A stretch of 38,424 nucleotides of DNA from a virus, in the IMG/VR virus record IMGVR_UViG_3300048694_001055, positions 1-38,424 of that record; one strand, written 5' to 3'. Of this stretch, positions 1 through 7,699 are shown in pieces. Numbering within the stretch: position 1 is the first letter of the stretch; each line of letters begins with the position of its first letter. The position numbers and the translations under genes were made by a program. The notes under the pieces were generated by a model. That model saw only the letters and a program-made list of their open reading frames with translations, did no database searches and was not told where the DNA came from.

Positions 1-481
1 TTTTAAAAGTTATTTCTATATTTGGTTTAGTAATTCTCCAAGCAAAAAAAGTTTCAGCAAAATGAAAAAAATCTGTTCTTAATGTTATATCCATTGGAAT
101 TGCCCCATCAAACAAATAATTAGGAGGGCCTGTAATTATTGAAAGGTGCTCTGGATCAGTTTCAATACAAATATTAGATAAAAATGTTAACATTCCATTT
201 CCCGTATGAGTTACAACCATTTTTTTTCCATTATAATATTCACCTTTTAATATTTTAATATGGTCTGGGCTGGAATCAATAATCCCGTCCCAAATAACTG
301 TTACATCTTGAGGAAGTAAAAATTCCCAACCAAATACATTAGATGTAGTCATTGGCTTGCAATGATAGCCATGAGACATATAAGTTTCATTTAAAAATTC
401 TCTTTGAACTCTACCCTGTCTTATTTCTGGGTAATCTGCTTTACTATCAATTTTCCAAAAATTAATAAATGGGGAATTCAT
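1..481 (-). CDS. DUF6065-like protein, C-terminus outside window
   Basis: Open reading frame running leftward off the window edge; about 160 residues are visible from the ATG at 479-481. The visible part has the features I associate with DUF6065: an N-terminal region ending in a GWEFLLP segment, then VIWDG, an HTGNG loop, TDPEHLSIITGPPN and an FFAW segment near the edge. The function of DUF6065 is unknown; members often sit beside methyltransferases and 2OG oxygenases in modification clusters, as here. The start lies 5 bp after the stop of the oxygenase at 487, so the two are probably co-transcribed. The family call is from memory of the motif pattern and the role is open. Confidence 0.72.
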   Translation of the reverse strand, partial: MNSPFINFWKIDSKADYPEIRQGRVQREFLNETYMSHGYHCKPMTTSNVFGWEFLLPQDVTVIWDGIIDSSPDHIKILKGEYYNGKKMVVTHTGNGMLTFLSNICIETDPEHLSIITGPPNYLFDGAIPMDITLRTDFFHFAETFFAWRITKPNIEITFK

Positions 482-486
482 TTAAA

Positions 487-1125
487 CTATTTTCTATATT
501 CGTAAATTGGAGAATCTTTAATATGTGAATATTCATCAATGTCATTCATTATAACAAGAGAATATTTTGTTCCTTCTATTACTGGAAGTGAAGCGTGAGA
601 ATAAATAAAAGCAGATGGACATATAACAAAATCTCCAGCATTTGGTTTATATGTGACTTTTGCATACATAAAATCCAACTCTCCGCCAGTAAAATTATCA
701 TTTATATATCCTACAGCTGATATTGTACATCTATAGGGTTGTCCATCATCACTATGGTGTTTAAAAAAATGTCCTGGCCCATACTTAACAACATTAATAG
801 CTTCTTGATAAGAAACTGTTCTTCCATAGTCCCTAGCATAATCATCTAGACATTCTTTTAAAGATTGAGAAATTTGATCATGCATTAATGTTAAATCTTT
901 AGAATATTCATCAATACCTTCAACATGTTCTTTTTTATATTTAAAATCTTGACAATTTCTGCTCTGAAGATCTTCGGATGAATAACCAACTTTAGCTGCT
1001 GACCATGAATATTGACTATTATTGCCCAACGCATTTTCAAATCTATTAACTAAATTTAACTCTTTAGGTAATGCATTTTTATAAACATTAATTCCTAAAC
1101 CAATAACTTCTTTTTCTGTAAACAT
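487..1125 (-). CDS. 2-oxoglutarate/Fe(II)-dependent oxygenase (prolyl-4-hydroxylase type)
   Basis: 212 residues. The C-terminal half is a double-stranded beta-helix dioxygenase: the iron-binding HxD is H124-S-D126, a GGEL segment follows, the distal histidine is H177, and K187 (GTKYSLV) is placed to hold 2-oxoglutarate. Proteins of this type hydroxylate prolyl or other residues using O2 and 2-oxoglutarate. T4-like phages often carry several, and their substrates are mostly unknown. Its neighbours are a second oxygenase upstream (1139) and a DUF6065 protein downstream, all leftward behind the tail-fibre genes, so a virion or surface-glycan substrate is plausible (inference). Start ATG at 1123-1125. 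Confidence 0.85.
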   Translation of the reverse strand: MFTEKEVIGLGINVYKNALPKELNLVNRFENALGNNSQYSWSAAKVGYSSEDLQSRNCQDFKYKKEHVEGIDEYSKDLTLMHDQISQSLKECLDDYARDYGRTVSYQEAINVVKYGPGHFFKHHSDDGQPYRCTISAVGYINDNFTGGELDFMYAKVTYKPNAGDFVICPSAFIYSHASLPVIEGTKYSLVIMNDIDEYSHIKDSPIYEYRK

Positions 1126-1138
1126 TTTTTTCCTTTTT

Positions 1139-1690
1139 TTAAATTATATCATACTTATTTTCATATTTTTCATCTGTTGTCCAAAATGAATTTATAGTAT
1201 ATCTTATTTTATTGTGTATTTCTTCAATACCGTGCAAAGTATCTCCCGTATGGGTTACAAGCATTCCTGGTTCTGGGCTTGTTTTAAAATTATACTCTGG
1301 ATAATATGTTTGACCGCCTTCATAATCATTATTTAAATAAATAATGCCTGCGTATTCTCTATGATGGAACCATTCTCCCCCTTCAACATCTGTATGTACT
1401 GGAAGGCTGGTATTTGGAAACCACCTAGCAATTTGAATTAAATCAGCATAGATTTTTTTATCTATTCCGTATAAATCTTTGATTGTTTTTTCCATCCTAT
1501 CTCTAATATCTAAAAGTAAAATTGATATTTCTTTTTTATTATTTTCTTGAAGAGAAAGTGGACTTAAGCTTTTATTATTCCAAAACTTTCCTCCACCTAA
1601 ATCCCATTCATCTATTGATGAAATACCTTTTAAAATAAAATCAATTTCATTTTTTGTTAAAATATTTTTATAAATTTTTATATTATTCAT
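1139..1690 (-). CDS. 2-oxoglutarate/Fe(II)-dependent oxygenase
   Basis: 183 residues from the ATG at 1688-1690. The frame stays open further upstream, but there it reads the complement of a proline-repeat gene as a His/Leu-rich artefact, so I reject the longer start. The chosen start overlaps the stop of the upstream gene by 8 nt, a geometry seen repeatedly in this genome. The motifs fit: H99-T-D101 for iron, GG at 125-126, distal H153 and R163 for 2-oxoglutarate. It differs in sequence from the neighbouring oxygenase at 487, so it is a second family member rather than a recent duplicate. The substrate is unknown. Confidence 0.85.
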   Translation of the reverse strand: MNNIKIYKNILTKNEIDFILKGISSIDEWDLGGGKFWNNKSLSPLSLQENNKKEISILLLDIRDRMEKTIKDLYGIDKKIYADLIQIARWFPNTSLPVHTDVEGGEWFHHREYAGIIYLNNDYEGGQTYYPEYNFKTSPEPGMLVTHTGDTLHGIEEIHNKIRYTINSFWTTDEKYENKYDII

Positions 1691-2630
1691 TTTTAACAAT
1701 AGGCATCGTTTTGAAATATGGTGGTACAACAGGTGGTGGTGCTGATGAGAAATATGGTGGTACAACAGGTGGAGGTGTTGCTGCAAAATATGGTGGTACA
1801 ACAGGTGGTGTACCTTTAAAGTATGGTGGTGGTGTAACAGGTGGAGTCGTGAAAGTTGGTGGTGTAACAGGTGGTGTAATTGGTGGTACAACAGGTGGGG
1901 TAATAGGTGGAGTACCTTTGAAGTATGGTGGTGGCACGACAGGTGGTGTAATAGGTGGTGTAACAGGTGGTGTAATAGGTGGTGGTGTAATTGGTGGCAC
2001 GACAGGTGGTGTAATTGGTGGCACGACAGGTGGTGTAATTGGTGGTGGTGTAATTGGTGGCACGACAGGTGGTGTAATTGGTGGCACGACAGGTGGTGTA
2101 ATAGGTGGTGGTGTAATTGGTGGCACGACAGGTGGTGTAATTGGTGGTGGTGTAATTGGTGGCACGACAGGTGGTGTAATTGGTGGTGGTGTAACAGGTG
2201 GTACAACAGGTGGTACAACAGGTGGTGTTACAGAAGTATCGTTGATAGTAATAGTAGAAGAATTTGCAACTACTGTACCAGTTGTAGAAACCGTTCTTAA
2301 ATTAATATTAAATGTTTCAGGGCCTTCTGTGGTTAAATCTGCAGCTAACGATAAAACAAATGATCCTGAATCTGCTGATATTGCAACAGATCCTCCAGAT
2401 GTTACAGCATTGGCGGGAGAACTAAAATCAGCATTATTTACAGTTCCAGATAGTCCTGTGATAGTCCAATATAAAGTTCCTGTACCAAAATTTCTTGTTG
2501 CTACTGTAAATGTTACTGAAGAACCTTCATTTACAGATGTTGTACTTGGAGTTATTGTATATGAGGGAATTCCAATTTGAAATCCATATCCTCTTGCTGA
2601 ACCCGCCCCAAATGCTCCAATTATTGGCAT
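1683..2630 (-). CDS. Calx-beta-like domain protein with long polyproline repeat tail
   Basis: 315 residues. Residues about 22-133 look like a Calx-beta or Ig-like beta-sandwich (VNEGSSVTF, EGPETFNINL, STITIND). From about residue 135 the chain consists of TPP/VPP/ITPP repeats, with three or four copies of a PPYFKGTPP-type unit near the end. Such a tail should form a stiff polyproline-II rod, and its translation probably depends on host EF-P. It follows the tail-fibre genes, so it is probably a virion-surface or adhesion protein (inference). I do not recognise a named family for the whole protein. It ends in an 8-nt overlap with the oxygenase at 1139. Confidence 0.75.
   Translation of the reverse strand: MPIIGAFGAGSARGYGFQIGIPSYTITPSTTSVNEGSSVTFTVATRNFGTGTLYWTITGLSGTVNNADFSSPANAVTSGGSVAISADSGSFVLSLAADLTTEGPETFNINLRTVSTTGTVVANSSTITINDTSVTPPVVPPVVPPVTPPPITPPVVPPITPPPITPPVVPPITPPPITPPVVPPITPPVVPPITPPPITPPVVPPITPPVVPPITPPPITPPVTPPITPPVVPPPYFKGTPPITPPVVPPITPPVTPPTFTTPPVTPPPYFKGTPPVVPPYFAATPPPVVPPYFSSAPPPVVPPYFKTMPIVKNE
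1715..2235. repeat. Imperfect tandem repeats encoding proline-rich tail
   Basis: About 500 bp built from short GGTGGTGTAATTGGTGG-like units (plus-strand reading) with GGCACGACAGGT and GTAACAGGT variants. The repetition occurs at two scales: 9-nt Pro-Pro-Thr/Ile units and longer blocks of several units. Many copies are identical at synonymous positions, which suggests recent expansion by slippage or recombination. Confidence 0.9.
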
Positions 2631-2638
2631 CTTTATCC

Positions 2639-3499
2639 TTATGCAAATCTAGTTTGTGATGCAAAAACTGTATATGCAGAAGATCCTGTCTTAAGAATTG
2701 TGTATGAGTATGAATCTACAGAATTAATATTACCTGCGGTTGGGGCAGTTCCACCTTGCCACTTTGGAGTAATTGCAGATCCATCAATTTGAAAGGCGGT
2801 AGGATAATAAGCAGTTGCACCATTAGTATTTAAAAATACTACAGTTAAAGATTGACCTGTTGCCATTAATGTATTTAAGGATACTGTAGAGCTTCCACGA
2901 ACATTAAATGTCCAGTTAGCTCCTGCATTTGCTGTGTAATATAAAATATTTTTATTTGTTATAACATCATAAGTTACTGTTGTATTAGCTGATGTTGCAG
3001 AAATTGTTGCAGTTTCTATTAATTGTCCATATAAATTTAATGAACCTAATGAATCTATACGCATACGCTCAACTGAATCTGAGGATGCTATTGGAGTTAC
3101 GTTAAATGCTAAACGTGAACCATAATTACCTGGGGAAAAATCTTGTTCTGATCTTGCAATAATATAAGCTCCACGACCATAAGTTGTTCCATCCCAACCT
3201 AAAAAACTGTGATAGCCTATTTCTGAATTATTTACAACTGATCCATTTATATCAGAAAAGTTTCCACGTTTTCTAACGCTTATCCCGTCTGAATAAGGAT
3301 TTTGACTTGAAATAAACAAATAAGTTCCAATAGAACTATTAATGTTTAAATTTCCATTTAAAATAGTATTTCCATTTAATGTAAGATTTCCAGATATATT
3401 AGAAGTACTTCCACCTAATGGAATTATTGTTGACCCAATAGTTATATAAGGGGTTTGTAATACGCTATTTGGTTCATTGGCTGCTCTAGTTAAGGCCAT
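2639..3499 (-). CDS. Tail fibre / virion surface protein
   Basis: 286 residues. The N-terminus has short beta-repeat segments (GNLTLNGNTILNGNLNIN) typical of phage fibre shafts. The middle (SSQNPYSDGISVRKRG, GWDGTTYGRGAYI) resembles fibre head or knob domains annotated in T4-like environmental phages. The C-terminus (ANTTVTYDVITNKNILYYTANAG) is a module seen in many tail-fibre proteins. It belongs to the leftward structural operon, 21 bp after the large protein at 3521. No catalytic motif is visible. The exact position in the virion cannot be told from sequence alone. Confidence 0.7.
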   Translation of the reverse strand: MALTRAANEPNSVLQTPYITIGSTIIPLGGSTSNISGNLTLNGNTILNGNLNINSSIGTYLFISSQNPYSDGISVRKRGNFSDINGSVVNNSEIGYHSFLGWDGTTYGRGAYIIARSEQDFSPGNYGSRLAFNVTPIASSDSVERMRIDSLGSLNLYGQLIETATISATSANTTVTYDVITNKNILYYTANAGANWTFNVRGSSTVSLNTLMATGQSLTVVFLNTNGATAYYPTAFQIDGSAITPKWQGGTAPTAGNINSVDSYSYTILKTGSSAYTVFASQTRFA

Positions 3500-3520
3500 T
3501 TATATTCCCGCCCCTCTATA

Positions 3521-6500
3521 TTAAGCTTGTGCCTCAGTCCAAGAAATACGTCCTAGAACAGATTGGGCTGAAGTACCAACATTTGTTACAACAATTGTAA
3601 GAGTATCTGGTCCATCTGGATAGATTTGATTATTTGGGTATGAATTTCCACCAGCATATATTGAGTTACCTAAATCACGAACTGTTGATAAATCAATTGA
3701 TGCAGTGCTTGATGTAAAGAATCCACCAGTAACCTCACCACCTTGAATTTGATAGTTAGCTCCTGCGTAGTCTGAAATTTGTGCTAATGAAGAATTTGGT
3801 GTCATAGCTGCATTTCTAACAGCATTTGTCCATGTTGTATTTGCAGTTGATGATAAATTATAAACGTTACCATTCAAAACTGCTTGTACAAGAACGTTAC
3901 CTGATGCTCCAAGTAATGAAATATCTAGTGCTTTTGTTTGTAACTGCATACGATTCATAAGTTCACGAGAACCAAATGCTGCTGGGAAACCATTATCTAC
4001 AGAAGGAGCAATACGAATTGACATAAGAGCCTTAGTAGATCCTCCAGTAAATGTATATGTTCCAGAACCTGCTGTGGATAAAGTATTTGACAATGTAACT
4101 GTCCATGTTGGACTTACGCCAGTTACTGCTGTTACATAAGTTCCTGGCTGAATACCTGCTCCTGAAGCTACAAGTTGTCCTGGTACTGGTTGACCTGCTG
4201 TAACTGCTGATGTTGTAAGTACGTTTGTTGAAATTGTTCCTGTTGCTGTTACTGAAGTTGTTGTTGTTCCTCCAAGTAGTGTTGGCGTTGTTTGACCATA
4301 AGTAAAGAGAAGAGATTTATCATCATCAAAACGACCATCCATAATAACAGATGTTCCCCAGTGTGACATTGTTGGGTAGTAGGTTGGGAATGCTTGTTCA
4401 ACAACAACTGGTGCAGTTGCAGAATATGTAAATGCTTGTCCAGTTGTGACTGTAGTACCTGAAGTTGAACCTGCTGTTCCTGTTGTTACACCCATTGCAG
4501 GGAAATAAATTGTTGGGTTAGCTGTAGTTGGAGAAGCAGAAAGAATCAATACTGTGCTTGACCAAATTGCTTCAATTTTTGTATTATCTGGCAATGCTGC
4601 AGAAATTGCTCTCATGCCAACTTGTAATCCAGCTGTTGATGTTACTGTAGCAATATTTGAACCAACTGCCATTGTAGTTACAATACCTGTTGCTCCCGCT
4701 TGACCACGAGTAACACCAGTTAGTGTATTTGAAGTAACACCCGTATAGTTTACATATTCCCATGAAGATCCACTTCTAATTACTGCAGTTCCTGGATATG
4801 TATAGAATGTAGCATTACCTGTTGTTACAGTACCTGAATTTGCTACAGAAAGAGTTAAAGTATTTGTTGATGTATTAATTGCTGTAATTAAAGCACCTGC
4901 ACCAATACCTGTTACTGCTGGAGCAAACATTCCTACTGAAAGTCCAGTAGTTGATGCGACTGTAATTGTACTTTGCCCTGAAGTTCCTGCTGTAATATTT
5001 ACGGTTGCAGTTACAGGAACATACATACCTAACGTATTTGCAACGTTAATGGTTGTGTCAGATGCTGCTACTGATGCTGTTAATTGTGTTGATGCTGGCT
5101 GATTATTGCATTCATAACGACCTGGAAGGTTTCCAGATCTCATATATGCCATTGCATTTTGATTATTATTTTCTAACTTGTGACAGTAAACAATGTTTCC
5201 CTTTGGACCTCTAAAGCCCCAACGGATTGATCCTGCTCCATACCATGAATAATCAATATAAAACATTTGCATCTTAGTTAAATCTAAGTTATACCCAGAT
5301 GATCCAGTTCCATCAACTTTATCAATATTCCACATTGATTGTGGAATTCTTGTATCAATTGTTTTAGATACAATAACGTTTGTTGCTGTTGCTCCACGAT
5401 ATGCTGGTTGAATTGTTAAAGATGTATCTGATGCAATATCAAGAACTTTATATGATTGTCCACGCAATACAATGAAATCTCCTGGTACTAATTGCTTAGT
5501 AAATGTTGTAGGATAGTTTGTATTTGTTTGTGAAATTGTTGCTGATCCCGCCGTTACTGAAACACGTCCTGCAATTTGGAAAATTGATGAACGGCGAACT
5601 GCATATAATTGTTGTCCATCATGTTCAAAGAATACACCATTTTGTTGATCAAAAAGACCTAATCTATTTACAGAACCATTCCAAGAAGAAACTGAAACAT
5701 AGTAATTTCCTGATGCTGTAGCAGATGCTGGTGCGGTTCCTGGAGCATATGTAAATGTATTTAATCCTGTAGTTGAAGTTACGGCAAATGTTCCATTGTA
5801 TCCGCCTTCATTAGCACCAAATACTGTTACTTGGTATCCAGGTTGTAATCCGTGCTTTTCTTTTGTTTGAACTGTTACAAGACCAGTTCCTGATGCATAT
5901 GTTAATGAATCAATTCCGTATGTTGGCTTAATGATTGTTCCAGAAGAAATCTGAATACCCTTACCTGATTGATATCTAAAATAACGTCTTGTTTGACGCA
6001 CCTGTGCAGTGTTATTTGTACCACTATTTGTAGAGAAAATAACTCCACCATCAAAAGCACGGTGTGATACTTGAGATTGAGATCTTCCAAGCACTGTAGT
6101 TGCTAGTGTAACTGTTGTGGTTGATAATGCTGCAGTAACATTCTGAGAAAGAGTAATTACTGTTCCTTGAATTCCAGCAACATATGTATTTACTGGAATA
6201 CCAGTTCCTGTAATTAACATTCCTGGAAGAATATTTGTTGCTGATGCAACTGTACCAGTATTAGCACCTGCAGAAATAGTAGCAGTTGTAGTAAATGTTC
6301 CAGCTGTTGTCAATGTTGTTGGTGCTGTTGCTACATAATATGTAAATACTGTTGGAGATGTAACCGTAGCAACAATAAATGTACCATTTGGCGGATTTGC
6401 TGATGCAATTGATCCAATCATAGAAATTTCATTTCCAATATGTAATCCATGTGGGGATGCTGTTGTAACTGTAATTAAATTACCTGATGATGCTAGTGTT

Positions 6501-7693
6501 GATACAGAAATTCCAGACGCTGTATATAATGGAAGCATTGCAACAATTGTTTTATTTGGATCAAAAATTGTTTGAGATGCCCAGCCTGTTGGGGTTGATC
6601 CATTTGCAGAATATGTAAATGAAGATTCTGAAGCACGAGTTAAAACTGTATATGTTCCAACTGCATGTGAAGAAAATGTATCAACAACTGATATTGAAGT
6701 TCCTACTGCTGGAGCTACACCAGCAGTTACAGTACCTGTTCCTGTTGCTGCTGTATTTGCAGCTACGGCAGATGCAATAATAAATGTTGTAGTAGAAGGA
6801 ACTGCAAGAATTACAGCTGGTTGACCTGATGTAGTATTATTTGCAGTAGTTGTAAAGCCTGTAATAGTTACAAGTTGCCCTACTGTAAAACCGTGAGCTG
6901 CTGTTGTCGTATAGATAGCAGTAGTACCATTACCAACTACGTTACCAGCATTGACTGTTGCAGTTGTTGTAGTAAGTGAAACTGTAATTGTTTTTGTTCC
7001 TGCTGTTGATGTTTGAATATCAGAAACAGTTAAAGCATTTGCATTGTTTACATATGCAAATGGACGATTGTTAATTAATCCTAAATTCTCCCATTTAGAT
7101 ACTTGTGGGCCATATTCAAAGTCTGTATCAATAAGTGCTTGTGGAGTAGATGTTCTAAATTTTCCAACTGGGTCTGTTAATTCTTCAGATGCAGTAATTC
7201 TTTCATTAAACTCATCAATTGTAATTTGTAATTTATCTGTTGCAGCAAGTGTTGCAGTATTATAGTTTAATGTAACTATTGTATTTTCTCTTATGCTTGC
7301 AATACCACCAGATGAATATGTTCCATTTACTGTTGATGCAATTGAAAATGTTGTTGATGTTGCTGCTGTTATCTGACCAGTAATATTAAATGATGTAGGA
7401 GTTACACCAGAGATTGTTACCCATTGACCTGGCACAAATGAATTTGTTCCAGTAAAAGTTATTGTAGAGCCTGTTCCAGTAGCAGAAGTGATTGTAGATG
7501 TTAATGAATTTTCTGCATATGTAGATACTGCAGTTGCTCTAAGTGAAGGATCTGAAAAATTATAAATTACCTTATTAGCTGTTACATCTGTTATTAAAAC
7601 AAGTCTTTCCCATGGAACAATTTTTCCAATAATTACTTGTTTTGTAGTTGGATTTAAATAATAACTACCGTCTGTTAGAACTTTTCTTGCCAT
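3521..7693 (-). CDS. Large virion structural protein (tail/baseplate-associated), T4-like cyanophage type
   Basis: 1390 residues and the longest gene here. The N-terminal part contains RTSTPQALIDTDFEYGPQ and KWENLGLINNRPF, a signature I know from large structural proteins of marine T4-like myophages. Most of the rest is Thr/Ser/Gly-rich and repetitive, with recurring units of the type HGLxxGxxVTI..NGTFxV that look like repeated beta-sandwich domains. A non-repetitive segment near the middle (SIFQIAGRVSV to MWNIDKVDGTGSSGYNLDLTKMQMFYIDYSWYGAG) resembles a conserved core of the same family. It probably forms part of the tail tip or long fibre. The start is an ATG at 7691-7693, 6 bp after the upstream stop. 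Confidence 0.75.
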   Translation of the reverse strand: MARKVLTDGSYYLNPTTKQVIIGKIVPWERLVLITDVTANKVIYNFSDPSLRATAVSTYAENSLTSTITSATGTGSTITFTGTNSFVPGQWVTISGVTPTSFNITGQITAATSTTFSIASTVNGTYSSGGIASIRENTIVTLNYNTATLAATDKLQITIDEFNERITASEELTDPVGKFRTSTPQALIDTDFEYGPQVSKWENLGLINNRPFAYVNNANALTVSDIQTSTAGTKTITVSLTTTTATVNAGNVVGNGTTAIYTTTAAHGFTVGQLVTITGFTTTANNTTSGQPAVILAVPSTTTFIIASAVAANTAATGTGTVTAGVAPAVGTSISVVDTFSSHAVGTYTVLTRASESSFTYSANGSTPTGWASQTIFDPNKTIVAMLPLYTASGISVSTLASSGNLITVTTASPHGLHIGNEISMIGSIASANPPNGTFIVATVTSPTVFTYYVATAPTTLTTAGTFTTTATISAGANTGTVASATNILPGMLITGTGIPVNTYVAGIQGTVITLSQNVTAALSTTTVTLATTVLGRSQSQVSHRAFDGGVIFSTNSGTNNTAQVRQTRRYFRYQSGKGIQISSGTIIKPTYGIDSLTYASGTGLVTVQTKEKHGLQPGYQVTVFGANEGGYNGTFAVTSTTGLNTFTYAPGTAPASATASGNYYVSVSSWNGSVNRLGLFDQQNGVFFEHDGQQLYAVRRSSIFQIAGRVSVTAGSATISQTNTNYPTTFTKQLVPGDFIVLRGQSYKVLDIASDTSLTIQPAYRGATATNVIVSKTIDTRIPQSMWNIDKVDGTGSSGYNLDLTKMQMFYIDYSWYGAGSIRWGFRGPKGNIVYCHKLENNNQNAMAYMRSGNLPGRYECNNQPASTQLTASVAASDTTINVANTLGMYVPVTATVNITAGTSGQSTITVASTTGLSVGMFAPAVTGIGAGALITAINTSTNTLTLSVANSGTVTTGNATFYTYPGTAVIRSGSSWEYVNYTGVTSNTLTGVTRGQAGATGIVTTMAVGSNIATVTSTAGLQVGMRAISAALPDNTKIEAIWSSTVLILSASPTTANPTIYFPAMGVTTGTAGSTSGTTVTTGQAFTYSATAPVVVEQAFPTYYPTMSHWGTSVIMDGRFDDDKSLLFTYGQTTPTLLGGTTTTSVTATGTISTNVLTTSAVTAGQPVPGQLVASGAGIQPGTYVTAVTGVSPTWTVTLSNTLSTAGSGTYTFTGGSTKALMSIRIAPSVDNGFPAAFGSRELMNRMQLQTKALDISLLGASGNVLVQAVLNGNVYNLSSTANTTWTNAVRNAAMTPNSSLAQISDYAGANYQIQGGEVTGGFFTSSTASIDLSTVRDLGNSIYAGGNSYPNNQIYPDGPDTLTIVVTNVGTSAQSVLGRISWTEAQA

Positions 7694-7699
7694 GTTTTA

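Noticed and set aside
1691-2218. N-terminal extension of the 1139 oxygenase frame into a His/Leu-rich stretch
   Set aside because: It is the antisense-frame shadow of the proline-repeat gene, and the ATG at 1690 gives a normal oxygenase N-terminus.
1715-2235. CRISPR-like array
   Set aside because: The repeats have no unique spacers and encode a continuous proline-rich protein.
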